Assembly: GCA_937877565.1 (NCBI GenBank)
Contig: CALFJB010000019.1
Location: forward strand, 1-34,114
Length of the DNA: 34,114 nucleotides
Direction of reading: 5' to 3'
Origin: an uncultured Selenomonadales bacterium
Lineage (GTDB): Bacteria > Bacillota > Negativicutes > Selenomonadales > Selenomonadaceae
Made by a program: the position numbers and the translations under genes. Positions 15,906 through 24,530 of this stretch are shown here, piece by piece. Position 1 is the first letter of the stretch; every line of letters begins with the position of its first letter. The notes beneath the pieces were generated by a model that was given only the letters and a program-made list of their open reading frames with translations, did not search any database and was not told the origin of the DNA.

Positions 15906-17693
15906 ATGGCGAAATTGACAACGCTTTTTGTTAATGATATTGTCGGAAAATTTTTTGTTCCGGATTATCAGCGCGGTTATCGTTGGACTGAAAAAGAAGT
16001 AGTGCGCTTGTTAAATGATGTCTACGATTTAAAAGGTATTGGCGGGCAAGCCTCTAGAAATTATTGCTTGCAGCCAATCGTAGTTAGAAATTTGAACGGC
16101 AACGATATTGTAACAGTTGACGACGCGGGCAATGCTTCAATTTCTAAACCAAAAATCGAAAAAGGCTACGACTTTGAAGTTATTGACGGGCAACAGCGGC
16201 TTACAACGTTATTTTTAATTTATAACTATATGTTTCAAAAGATAGGCGAGGCATTCGGAGATTTAAAATTTTCTCTTGAATATCAGACGCGCCCAAACTC
16301 TGCAAAATTTTTATTGAACATTGACAAAAATTCTAAAACTGAAAACATTGATTATTATTTTCTCTCAAACGCCTATGAAGCGATAAAAAATTGGTTTAAC
16401 AGTACTAAAGATCCTTTTAACGCAATGACTGCCATTAAAACTTTATTCGCCGACAATGTAAAAATTATTTGGTACGAAGTTGACAACTCGGAAGACGGCG
16501 CGGCACTTTTTACGCGCTTAAACATTGGTAAAATTTCGCTTACCAATTCCGAACTTGTCAAGGCAATGTTCCTTAGTAAAAATAATCCAAATATAAATAT
16601 CAAAAAGCAAAATGAAATTGCCCTGCAATGGGATAACCTTGAAAGAGAATTGCACAACGAATCATTGTGGGGATTTCTTACAAATAACGCGCCGGAAGAT
16701 TATCAGACGCACATTGATTTAATTTTGGATTTAATAGCCGACAAAAAAGAAACTGAACGCGACGAGTATTTTACATTTTTTTATTTCGATAAGTTGAGAC
16801 AGACGCAAGATTTAACTGAAATTTGGGAGCAGAAAATTCGTCAAACATTTTTGCTTTTAAAAAATTGGCATGAGTATTTGGATTTTTATCACAAAATTGG
16901 TTATCTGATTGCGTCCGGCTACAAAAGTTTAAACGAAATTTACAAAGAGTCCAAAAACAAAACTACGAGCGGTTTTTCTGCGCGGCTTGACGCGCTCATT
17001 AAAGAAAGTATCAAGCCGGACGGCGGCAAAAGTTATTCTGATTGGACGTACAGCGAAGACAGCGAAAAAATTCGGCGGTTGCTATTTCTGTTCAATGTTG
17101 AATCTTCACGTAAAAACGCTACCGGAACAGCGGCGCATTGGTTTTCTTTCAGCAAATTTAAACATTGCAAGGATAAAGAAACTTCATGGAGTTTGGAACA
17201 TATCCACGCCGTAAAATCTGATATTCGATACAATCAAAAATTTTGGCGGAGTTGGCTTGAACTTCATAAAGAATTTCTGGAAAATCAGACAGATAAAAAT
17301 TCCGCGCTCATTGAACAAATTGAAAAACTTTTGAAGCTTAAAGATTTTTCGCGGGAACGTTTTGAAAGAGTGCAGGAAGAAGTTTTAAAAATTTTTCCGA
17401 CTGATAAAAATATTGAGGCGCATATAGATTCTATTGCAAATTTGGCGTTGATTCAATGCAGTGAAAATTCTGCGCTAGGCAATTCTACTTTTGACGTTAA
17501 GCGAAATAAAATTATCGAAATGGATCTTCACGCCGAATTTATACCGCTTTGTACAATCAGAGTTTTTTTGAAGTATTACACCAAGTCACAGCAGAATCAA
17601 ATTAATTGTTGGTCGTTGCAAGATATGCAGGCTTATATTGCGGCAATTAATGAAGTACTCAAAAATTATTTGTCCGAGCCGGTCGAACTTTAG
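15906..17693 (+). CDS. DUF262-DUF1524 (GmrSD-like) protein, first of a pair
   Basis: A 595-residue fusion. The N-terminal DUF262 (ParB/Srx-like) domain shows PDYQRGYRW (19-27), the signature DGQQRLTTL (94-102) and LFTRLNIGKISLTNSELVKA (~201-220). The C-terminal DUF1524 HNH-type nuclease domain shows EHIHAVK (431-437) and NLALIQCSENSALGNSTFDV with its Asn and Lys residues (~512-533). The family includes GmrSD and BrxU type IV restriction enzymes and SspE, which use nucleotide binding or hydrolysis at DGQQR to control DNA cleavage, often of modified phage DNA. GAGGTGAT precedes ATG 15906. Only 11 bases separate it from a second DUF262 gene. Its substrate is not evident from the sequence. Confidence 0.85.
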   Translation: MAKLTTLFVNDIVGKFFVPDYQRGYRWTEKEVVRLLNDVYDLKGIGGQASRNYCLQPIVVRNLNGNDIVTVDDAGNASISKPKIEKGYDFEVIDGQQRLTTLFLIYNYMFQKIGEAFGDLKFSLEYQTRPNSAKFLLNIDKNSKTENIDYYFLSNAYEAIKNWFNSTKDPFNAMTAIKTLFADNVKIIWYEVDNSEDGAALFTRLNIGKISLTNSELVKAMFLSKNNPNINIKKQNEIALQWDNLERELHNESLWGFLTNNAPEDYQTHIDLILDLIADKKETERDEYFTFFYFDKLRQTQDLTEIWEQKIRQTFLLLKNWHEYLDFYHKIGYLIASGYKSLNEIYKESKNKTTSGFSARLDALIKESIKPDGGKSYSDWTYSEDSEKIRRLLFLFNVESSRKNATGTAAHWFSFSKFKHCKDKETSWSLEHIHAVKSDIRYNQKFWRSWLELHKEFLENQTDKNSALIEQIEKLLKLKDFSRERFERVQEEVLKIFPTDKNIEAHIDSIANLALIQCSENSALGNSTFDVKRNKIIEMDLHAEFIPLCTIRVFLKYYTKSQQNQINCWSLQDMQAYIAAINEVLKNYLSEPVEL

Positions 17694-17704
17694 GAGATGA
17701 TATT

Positions 17705-19813
17705 TTGCCGTATAATTTTATAAATATTTTTGCGGGAGCCGTAAAAACTATTACAATTCCGAGTATTCAACGCGACTACGCGCAGGGGCGAAAGAATCTT
17801 AAAGTAAATCGAATTCGCCACAAATTTTTGGATGCACTTTTTAACGCTGTGAACGGGAAAAATATAAAACTGGACTTTGTTTACGGCGATTTAGATAAAA
17901 ATGGAAATCTTACGCCGCTTGACGGGCAGCAACGCTTGACAACTTTATTTTTGCTTTATTGGTACGCCTCAAAAAAAGAAAATATTCCTGCAGATGAAAC
18001 AGGTTTTTTGAAAAATTTTTCCTACGAGACGCGCCCCGATTCACGTATATTTTGTAAAGAATTAATTAAATTTACGCCGAAATCTATTGAACAAAATTTA
18101 TCTGAAGAAATTGCAGATCAATCTTGGTTTTCGTTGAGTTGGCGAAAAGACCCGACAATTAGCGCAATGCTCACAATGATTGACGCCATTAACGAAAAAT
18201 TTCATTCCGTGAAAAATCTTTGGCAGAAATTGGCGAACATTGAATTTTATTTTTTGCCGATTGAAAATTTGGGGCTTACTGATGAAATTTATATCACGAT
18301 GAATTCACGCGGCAAGCAACTTACCGACTTTGAACATTTCAAGGCGGAATTTAAGCGGCGGCTTGATGATATTGACGCGGAACTTTCAAAGAAAATAATT
18401 TTGAGAATTGACCGTGAATGGACTGATATGCTTTGGAAAGTTGCTGTACGCAATGAAAGTTATTTGGTTGACGATTATTTTTTAAATTATTTTCGTTTTC
18501 TGTGCGACTTAGAAATTTATAAAAGCGGCGGTATTCCAAAGAAAGACAGAGATTTTTTTGTTTTGCTGGATGAATTTTTTAGCGGCAACGTTAAAAATAA
18601 AATTGCCGAACTCAAGAAAAATTTTGAATGTTGGTGCGAGTGCGGCGATACATATAAATTTTTTGGCGACAGGGTTTTAATTGGCAGTAAGATGGATAAA
18701 TTTCCGAAACACGCCGCCGGTAAGTTTGTAGGATATTTTCAAATGAAGACGGACGGAAATTTTTTTGCGGATTGTTTGAAATTGTATGACGGCAAACTTG
18801 GAAAATTTTTAATGCTGTACGCGTTTTTAATTTATCTGCGAAATAAAAATACCATTCAAGATTCAGATTTTCGCCGCAGAATTCGTATTGTAAACAATCT
18901 TATTGGCAATTCTGAAGATGAAATTCGTGAATCGGCAATGAGTACACTTTTACAGCAGGTTGAACAAATTATAAAATTTGGGAAGTTTTTAAATTTGAAC
19001 AATAAGCAAAATTTTAATGCTGTTCAAATTCAGGAAGAGAAACTAAAATTGGAATGGACGCAGGAAAATTCCGAGCTTGCAGAATCGCTTTTTGAATTGG
19101 AAGATCATTATCTTTTGTACGGGCAAATTGCAATTATTGGGCTGGACGCGCCGCAAAATTTCAAGCGGTTTATTTCGCTTTTCAAGTGCGATTATGATTT
19201 AATTGACTGTACACTTTTGGGCAAGAGCGATTATTTTCAAAATCGAAAAAAGCTTTATCAATTCGGCTCAAAATTTTCTCGTTCGTGGCAAAATCTTTTT
19301 CATCTTAATTTGAAAAATGAACACTTTGAAGATACAAAAAATACATTGAGGGATTTTCTTGAGGAGCAGGAAAATTTCACTGATGATTTTCTTAGAAAGA
19401 CGATTGACGAATATTTGAGAAATTGCGAAAAGGAAAGTTTTTTTGAGTGGAACTACTATTACATTAAGTACAAAGAATTTCGTCCTGCGCGGTACGGTAA
19501 ATATATTTGGGAAGATTTTCAAGCCGCGCCGTATATGTTTTCTGCGCTGTGGACGGAGCAAAGAAAATCTGAAAAAGCATATCTGCCATTTTTACGCGCC
19601 GCAGTTGACGCCGAAACTTTTAAAAATCATTATAATTCAACGTTAATGAGGCTGGAATTTGAAAAATATTTTATTGAATGTGAAAACGATGCTTACGTTA
19701 TCAAAGAAATTGAAACCGGAAATTTGATTGACCGGCTTAAAATTAATCAAGATAACGGGATTGATACGGAGGACAGAATTTTAAAATTTAAAAATTGGTA
19801 CAATCAACTTTAA
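17705..19813 (+). CDS. Second DUF262 protein without a recognisable HNH domain
   Basis: A 702-residue protein starting at TTG 17705 behind AGGAGATG. The DUF262 signatures are IPSIQRDYAQGR (18-29), PLDGQQRLTTLFLLYW (71-86; DGQQR at 73-77) and TMNSRGKQLTDFEHFKAEF (198-216). The remaining ~480 residues are rich in charged and aromatic residues, mostly predicted helical, with no EH..H/N..N..K pattern like that of its neighbour. It is therefore not a simple duplicate: the two differ in length, in C-terminal domain and in their motif contexts. The two genes are 11 bases apart. I infer that they work as a pair, with this one possibly regulating or targeting the HNH-bearing partner. Confidence 0.82.
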   Translation: MPYNFINIFAGAVKTITIPSIQRDYAQGRKNLKVNRIRHKFLDALFNAVNGKNIKLDFVYGDLDKNGNLTPLDGQQRLTTLFLLYWYASKKENIPADETGFLKNFSYETRPDSRIFCKELIKFTPKSIEQNLSEEIADQSWFSLSWRKDPTISAMLTMIDAINEKFHSVKNLWQKLANIEFYFLPIENLGLTDEIYITMNSRGKQLTDFEHFKAEFKRRLDDIDAELSKKIILRIDREWTDMLWKVAVRNESYLVDDYFLNYFRFLCDLEIYKSGGIPKKDRDFFVLLDEFFSGNVKNKIAELKKNFECWCECGDTYKFFGDRVLIGSKMDKFPKHAAGKFVGYFQMKTDGNFFADCLKLYDGKLGKFLMLYAFLIYLRNKNTIQDSDFRRRIRIVNNLIGNSEDEIRESAMSTLLQQVEQIIKFGKFLNLNNKQNFNAVQIQEEKLKLEWTQENSELAESLFELEDHYLLYGQIAIIGLDAPQNFKRFISLFKCDYDLIDCTLLGKSDYFQNRKKLYQFGSKFSRSWQNLFHLNLKNEHFEDTKNTLRDFLEEQENFTDDFLRKTIDEYLRNCEKESFFEWNYYYIKYKEFRPARYGKYIWEDFQAAPYMFSALWTEQRKSEKAYLPFLRAAVDAETFKNHYNSTLMRLEFEKYFIECENDAYVIKEIETGNLIDRLKINQDNGIDTEDRILKFKNWYNQL

Positions 19814-19840
19814 GCGGCTGAAGTGCGCGGAGGTAAAACG

Positions 19841-20446
19841 TTGACGCTGAAAAATAAATTTAATATTGAAAATCAGGTAGAATTGGCGCGGCTTGAGGAA
19901 AAAATCAGCAAACAAAAAGCGATTGAACTTTGGAGCGGCGATTTTTTCAAAAAACATACAGCAGGAACTTTTGATACGCTGTCAAAAATTCACCAAAAAA
20001 TATTTGAAGATATTTACTATTTTGCGGGAAAACTGCGCGACGAAAATATCAGCAAAGGCAATTTTCGTTTTGCGTCCGCGCTGTATCTTCGTGAGGCAGT
20101 TGCAAGCGTCGAAAAAATGACACAGTCAAATTTCAATGAAATAATCGAAAAGTATGTTGAAATGAATGTGGCGCACCCTTTCCGCGAAGGCAACGGGCGA
20201 AGTATGAGAATTTGGCTGGATCACATTTTAAAAGTTGAAATTGGCAAAGTGGTTGACTGGAGTCGCGTTGACAAAAATAAATATCTGCAAGCAATGGAGC
20301 GTAGCCCAATTAACGACGTCGAAATAAAAAAAGTTTTAGCCGCCGCGTTGACTGATAAAGTTGACGACAGAGAAATTTTTATGAAAGGACTTGACGCCAG
20401 TTATTTTTACGAAAATTTTTTTGCTTACAAAAGTAACGAATTATGA
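19841..20446 (+). CDS. Fic-domain protein (predicted AMP transferase)
   Basis: A 201-residue Fic protein with the complete active-site motif HPFREGNGRSMR (112-123), including His112 and the GNGR anion-binding loop. Upstream are IHQKIFEDIYYFAGKLRD and FRFASALYL, typical of the fold. Fic proteins usually transfer AMP from ATP to a target hydroxyl, often as a toxin. I see no (S/T)xxxE(G/N) inhibitory helix in the protein, and no small antitoxin gene fits in the 27 bases upstream. Start chosen at TTG 19841 because GGAGG lies at 19829-19833; a GTG at 19823 would lie before that site. It is the last gene before gatB. It may be an effector of the island. Confidence 0.88.
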   Translation: MTLKNKFNIENQVELARLEEKISKQKAIELWSGDFFKKHTAGTFDTLSKIHQKIFEDIYYFAGKLRDENISKGNFRFASALYLREAVASVEKMTQSNFNEIIEKYVEMNVAHPFREGNGRSMRIWLDHILKVEIGKVVDWSRVDKNKYLQAMERSPINDVEIKKVLAAALTDKVDDREIFMKGLDASYFYENFFAYKSNEL

Positions 20447-20470
20447 CAAAAAATTTGGGAGGAAATTAAA

Positions 20471-21913
20471 TTGAAATATGAACCTGTAATAGGTCTTGAA
20501 ATTCACAGCGAATTGAAGACTGCAACGAAAATTTTTTGCGGCTGCGCGACGACTTTTGGCGCAGAACAAAATACTCATACTTGTCCCGTATGTTTGGGAC
20601 TTCCCGGCGTTTTGCCGACGATTAACAAGCGCGTTGTAGAATTTGCAATTAAAGCGGGACTTGCTACAAACTGCAAAATTAACAAGTACAGCAAATTTGA
20701 CAGAAAAAATTATTATTATCCCGATCTGCCGAAAAATTGGCAAACTTCGCAGTACGATTTACCCATTGCCTACGAAGGACAAGTTGAAATTGAAGTTGAC
20801 GGCGAAAGAAAAATTGTTCGCTTAACTCGTATTCATATGGAAGAAGACGCGGGCAAATTGGTACACAGCGGCACGACAATTAAAGATTCTGCAACGTCGA
20901 ATGTTGACTACAACCGCACGGGCGTACCGTTGATTGAAATTGTTTCTGAACCTGATATGCACTCGGCGGCTGAAGCCCGCGCTTATATGGAAAAAATTAA
21001 ATCAATCCTTGAATATATCGACGTTTCAAATTGCCGAATGGAAGAAGGCAACCTTCGCGCAGATATTAACGTTTCACTGCGTCCCGTTGGAAGTGATAAA
21101 CTCGGCACTCGTACCGAAATGAAAAATATCAATTCTTTTAAGGCGTTGGAAGATGCGATTAACTACGAAATTGAAAGACAAGCTGAAGTTTTGGACGACG
21201 GCGGCAAAATTATTCAAGAAACGCGCACGTGGAATCCTGAAAAGGGAATTACTCAATCAATGCGCAGTAAAGAAGACGCGCACGATTATAGATATATGCC
21301 GGAGCCGGATTTGCCGCCAATTATTACTACTGATGAAGAAATTGAAAACTTCAGAAAATCTTTGCCGGAATTGCCGGACGCCCGCCGCGCCCGCTTGATA
21401 AATGATTTAGGTTTATCTGAATACGACGCCGGAATTATTACAAGTTCCCGCGCAATGGCTGAATACTTTGATACAGTTGTAGCGAACGGCGCGGACGCCA
21501 AACTTGCCGCCAACTGGATTATGAGCGATCTTTCAAAAAATCTTAACGCCGAAAATTTGACAATCGAAAATTCGCCTGTTGATGCCAAACGCCTTGCCGA
21601 AATGATTTTACTGATTCAAAAAGGTACAATCAGCGGCAAAATTGCCAAAACTGTTTTTGTTGAAATGTGGAAGTCTGCAGATTCACCTGAAAAAATTGTA
21701 AAAGATAAAGGCTTAGTGCAAATTACTGACACTTCGGCGATTGAAAAAATTGTTGATGAAGTAATTGCGAACAATCAGAAAGCCGTTGAAGAATATCGCG
21801 CAGGCAAGAAAAAGGCTATTGGTTCGCTTGTCGGGCAAATTATGAAGGCTACAAAGGGCAAGGCTAATCCTCAAATGGTTAATGAACTTTTGGCAAAAAA
21901 ATTAGATTCTTAA
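20471..21913 (+). CDS. gatB: Asp-tRNA(Asn)/Glu-tRNA(Gln) amidotransferase subunit B
   Basis: The kinase/tRNA-binding subunit of GatCAB: it activates the misacylated tRNA with ATP for amidation. 480 residues, full length. Motifs are YEPVIGLEIHSEL, the zinc-region cysteines (FCGC, CPVCLGLPG), DRKNYYYPDLPK, HMEEDAGKL and RMEEGNLRADINVSL, with a C-terminal YqeY-like tail (QIMKATKGKANPQMVNELL). Start is TTG 20471 behind GGGAGG at 20458-20463. It is intact but lies 7.5 kb from gatA, with six unrelated same-strand genes between. No promoter is obvious just upstream. Confidence 0.97.
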   Translation: MKYEPVIGLEIHSELKTATKIFCGCATTFGAEQNTHTCPVCLGLPGVLPTINKRVVEFAIKAGLATNCKINKYSKFDRKNYYYPDLPKNWQTSQYDLPIAYEGQVEIEVDGERKIVRLTRIHMEEDAGKLVHSGTTIKDSATSNVDYNRTGVPLIEIVSEPDMHSAAEARAYMEKIKSILEYIDVSNCRMEEGNLRADINVSLRPVGSDKLGTRTEMKNINSFKALEDAINYEIERQAEVLDDGGKIIQETRTWNPEKGITQSMRSKEDAHDYRYMPEPDLPPIITTDEEIENFRKSLPELPDARRARLINDLGLSEYDAGIITSSRAMAEYFDTVVANGADAKLAANWIMSDLSKNLNAENLTIENSPVDAKRLAEMILLIQKGTISGKIAKTVFVEMWKSADSPEKIVKDKGLVQITDTSAIEKIVDEVIANNQKAVEEYRAGKKKAIGSLVGQIMKATKGKANPQMVNELLAKKLDS

Positions 21914-22050
21914 AAAATTCGATTTTAAGGCGTTCAATTTTGATTTTAGTATAAAACCTTGTGAAAGACTTTGAAGACGCCTTGTAGACGATTTTAGCGC
22001 AAATACAGGGCGTTTAAATTTATTCTTGAAAAATTTTGGAGGTGATGAAT
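21914..22050. other. Intergenic gap with a spaced inverted repeat
   Basis: AAGGCGT (21927-21933) and ACGCCTT (21977-21983) are complementary across 43 bases. GTATAAAAC between them could be a -10 box. No T-run follows, so this is not a clear intrinsic terminator. GATTTTA and GGCGTT each occur twice here. Confidence 0.3.
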
Positions 22051-22695
22051 TTGATTTACAAAGCCGCAATTTTTGATATGGACGGGACTTTGACAGATAC
22101 GCTTGAAGATTTAACTGACAGCGTCAATGAAATGTTGGAACATTACAATTTGCCGCGCCGCACGATTGACGAAGTTAGAATTTTTGTCGGCAACGGTGCA
22201 AGAAAGTTAATGGAACGCGCCCTTGAAACTACGGACGAAAATTTTATAAATTCTGCACTGGAATATTACAACGGATGCTACGAACGCCATTTGACGAATA
22301 AAACTAAGCCATACGCGGGAATTGTCGAACTTTTAACCGCGATGAATGAAAAAAATATTCCAGTTGCAATTTGCACGAATAAGCAACATTTTGCCGCCGT
22401 TGAACTTGCCGAAAAAATTTTTCCAACGATAAAATTTGCTGAAGTTATAGGCGACGCCAAAAAGCCGAATCCTGCGCGAGCGTTGGAAATTGCAAAAAAT
22501 ATTGGCGTTGCTCCAAATGAAGTTGCATATTTCGGCGATACTTCAGTTGATATTGAAACTGCGATTAACGCAGGATTTTTGGCAGTCGGTGTAACGTGGG
22601 GATTTCGCCCTGAAAGTGAACTGATTGAAAGCGGCGCAAAAATTATTATTCATCGCGCAGACGAAATTTTTAATTTGATAAAATTTGGAGGTTAA
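22051..22695 (+). CDS. HAD-family phosphatase, phosphoglycolate phosphatase-like
   Basis: A 214-residue haloacid dehalogenase hydrolase. The catalytic motif I is FDMDGTL with two Asp, motif II lies in AICTNKQ, the motif III Lys in KKPNPARAL, and motif IV is GDTSVDIETA. The cap region has VGNGARKLMERAL, typical of Gph and PpaX-like enzymes, which remove 2-phosphoglycolate or hydrolyse pyrophosphate. The exact substrate cannot be told from sequence alone. TTG 22051 is preferred: GGAGGTGA at 22038-22045 sits at proper spacing, while the in-frame ATG at 22045 overlaps that site. The YbaK-like gene follows almost directly. Confidence 0.85.
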   Translation: MIYKAAIFDMDGTLTDTLEDLTDSVNEMLEHYNLPRRTIDEVRIFVGNGARKLMERALETTDENFINSALEYYNGCYERHLTNKTKPYAGIVELLTAMNEKNIPVAICTNKQHFAAVELAEKIFPTIKFAEVIGDAKKPNPARALEIAKNIGVAPNEVAYFGDTSVDIETAINAGFLAVGVTWGFRPESELIESGAKIIIHRADEIFNLIKFGG

Positions 22696-22699
22696 AAAT

Positions 22700-23176
22700 T
22701 TGGCGATTGAAAAAGTCAAAAAATATTTTGCAGAAATTGGCGAACCTGAAAGAGTTATCGAATTTGAAGAATTAACGGCAACTTCACAACAGGCGGCGGA
22801 AGTTTTAAATTGTGAAGTTGGCAGAATTGCAAAAACTATTTCTGTTTTCGTTGATAAAAAGCCAATTTTAATTTTGTTAAGCGGCGATATGAATTTGGAC
22901 AACAAAAAATTTAAGGCGCAATTTAAAAAGCGTCCAAGTATGATTCCCGTTGATGAAGTTGAAAAATATATTGGTCACGCGGTCGGCGGCACTTGTCCAT
23001 TTGCAGTTAATGACGGCGTGGAAATTTTTTTAGATGAATCTTTGAAACGTTTTGATTTTGTCTATCCTGCGGCGGGCAATGATAAAAGCGTGGTTAAACT
23101 TCAAATTGACGAATTGGAAAAATATATAAAATCTGCCGGTTGGGTTGACGTGGCGAAATTGAAAGGCGGCGCGTAA
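22700..23176 (+). CDS. YbaK/EbsC-family aminoacyl-tRNA deacylase
   Basis: A 158-residue protein of the YbaK/ProX fold, whose members hydrolyse mischarged tRNAs such as Cys-tRNA(Pro). Family features are the TSQQAAEVLNCEVGRIAKTI region, the Lys of AKTISVF, VGGTCPFAV (the GGxxP-type loop) and FVYPAAGNDKSVVKL. TTG 22700 is chosen as start, since GGAGG at 22687-22692 precedes it. The gene sits 4 bases after the phosphatase stop and abuts coaX, so the three form one operon. Confidence 0.85.
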   Translation: MAIEKVKKYFAEIGEPERVIEFEELTATSQQAAEVLNCEVGRIAKTISVFVDKKPILILLSGDMNLDNKKFKAQFKKRPSMIPVDEVEKYIGHAVGGTCPFAVNDGVEIFLDESLKRFDFVYPAAGNDKSVVKLQIDELEKYIKSAGWVDVAKLKGGA

Positions 23177-23950
23177 ATGCTACTTGTAATTGACATTGGC
23201 AACAGTAATATCGTTATGGGGACTTACGAAGGCAAAAACTTGATGAAACATTGGCGCGTTTCGACGGACAGCCAAAAAACCGGCGACGAATACGGAATGT
23301 TGATAAATGATTTATTTCGTTATCAAGGCGTAAGTATTAACGATGTGCGCGATATAATTATTTCGTCGGTCGTGCCTCAACTTTTGGTGCCGTTTGTAAA
23401 AATGTGCGAACGCTATTTTAAAATTAAGCCGCTTGTAGTCGGTCCCGGAATTAAAACAGGAATTAAAATAAACTATGAAAATCCCCGCGCTATTGGCGCA
23501 GATAGAATTGTAAATGTTGTCGGCGCGTTTGAACATTACGGCGGACCTTTGATAGTAATTGACATTGGAACGGCAACGACGATTGATGTTGTGGCTGAAA
23601 ACGGCGATTTTTTAGGCGGCGTAATTGCGCCCGGAATTGTTTCAGCGGCTGATTCTTTAGTTAGTTCAACTGCTAAACTTCCACGAATTGAACTTGTACC
23701 GCCGAAAAATATTATTTGTCACAACACTATAACAGGTATGCAAGCCGGAATTATTTATGGCTACGTCGGGCAGGTTGATGAAATTGTGCGACGTATTCGC
23801 GCAGAAATGGGCGAAGATTGGAACGCCAAAGTTATTGCAACGGGCGGGCTTGCCAAAATGATTGCCAAAGAATCTAAAACCATTGACAAGATAGATCATT
23901 TTTTGACTTTGTCGGGACTTCGCGCCCTGTACGAAAGAAATAAAGCTTAA
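23177..23950 (+). CDS. coaX: Type III pantothenate kinase
   Basis: Phosphorylates pantothenate, the first step of coenzyme A synthesis. Its 257 residues carry the family motifs: DIGNSNIVMG at the start (phosphate loop), TGDEYG, PRAIGADRIVNVVGA (pantothenate binding), VIDIGTATTIDVV and GGVIAPGI, and ATGGLA. Type III kinases need a monovalent cation and are not inhibited by CoA. Its ATG directly follows the stop of the YbaK gene. Transcription probably ends at the hairpin at 23959. Confidence 0.97.
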   Translation: MLLVIDIGNSNIVMGTYEGKNLMKHWRVSTDSQKTGDEYGMLINDLFRYQGVSINDVRDIIISSVVPQLLVPFVKMCERYFKIKPLVVGPGIKTGIKINYENPRAIGADRIVNVVGAFEHYGGPLIVIDIGTATTIDVVAENGDFLGGVIAPGIVSAADSLVSSTAKLPRIELVPPKNIICHNTITGMQAGIIYGYVGQVDEIVRRIRAEMGEDWNAKVIATGGLAKMIAKESKTIDKIDHFLTLSGLRALYERNKA

Positions 23951-23958
23951 ACTAAAAA

Positions 23959-23997
23959 AACTGCCGCACTTTTCGTAAGTGTGACAGCTTTTTTTAT
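23959..23997. terminator. Bidirectional terminator between convergent genes
   Basis: AACTGCCGCACTT and AAGTGTGACAGCTT form an imperfect stem around TTCGT. A T-run follows on the plus strand and an A-run precedes it, so it can stop coaX on one strand and the VOC gene's antisense on the other. Confidence 0.75.
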
Positions 23998-24010
23998 TTC
24001 AGAAAAAATT

Positions 24011-24415
24011 TTATTTAACGTCAAAAATACCTTCAGCAATAATTTCAATTTCGTTTCCTTCAGGGTCGAGTACGACACTTTCATAGCGTTTATCGCCGGT
24101 CATACGTGCGCCTTTTGCAACTTGGTAGCCGTCCTTTTCAAGGCGTCGGGTAAGGTCGTCAACTTCTTTTCTGTCCATAACGGTAATTGCGATATGATGA
24201 TAGCCCGTGCGATAAGCCCCTTTGGGCGGATCAATCATGCCTTCGCGTTGCATAATTTCAAGTTCGGTGTTGTTGTCGAAAGTCAACCAATAGTTACTAA
24301 AATTTGTTTGAAAATTGCTGTACTTGGAGCTGGTTTTTGCGCCAAAATATTTAACAAAAAAATCGCGTTCACGTTCCATATCGTTGACGTACATTGCAAC
24401 ATGCCCAATTCTCAT
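24011..24415 (-). CDS. VOC-superfamily (glyoxalase/dioxygenase-fold) protein
   Basis: A 134-residue protein with two beta-alpha-beta-beta-beta modules. Likely metal ligands are His5 (RIGHVAMYV), a Glu in TELEIMQ, a His in GYHHIAITV and a Glu in GNEIEII; the last motif (VVLDPEGNEIEI) is classic for the superfamily. Members include glyoxalase I, fosfomycin-resistance enzymes and dioxygenases; the reaction here cannot be assigned. AGGAGAG precedes the ATG. It has its own well-formed promoter and is convergent with coaX. Confidence 0.85.
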   Translation of the reverse strand: MRIGHVAMYVNDMERERDFFVKYFGAKTSSKYSNFQTNFSNYWLTFDNNTELEIMQREGMIDPPKGAYRTGYHHIAITVMDRKEVDDLTRRLEKDGYQVAKGARMTGDKRYESVVLDPEGNEIEIIAEGIFDVK

Positions 24416-24454
24416 TTCGTGTCACTCTCCTTGAATATTTCTCTATTTTTTGTT

Positions 24455-24483
24455 ATTCTAGCACGCAGATATATTTTTTTCAA
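24455..24483 (-). promoter_or_regulatory. Promoter of the VOC gene
   Basis: On the minus strand, TTGAAA (24483-24478) and TAGAAT (24460-24455) are separated by 17 bases. TGC just before the -10 adds an extended motif. It lies ~40 bases before the ATG. Confidence 0.75.
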
Positions 24484-24530
24484 CATTCGGTAAAAATTTA
24501 ATACTGATAAAAATTTTATTGAGGAAAATA

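Noticed and set aside
13001..20470. Insertion by a transposon or phage
   Set aside because: I see no transposase, integrase, tRNA target or flanking direct repeat at either border, so the mechanism of entry is left open.
24480..24530. Promoter for the Dus gene (TGATAAAAAT near 24505)
   Set aside because: The match to an extended -10 is imperfect and there is no -35; too weak to list as a feature.
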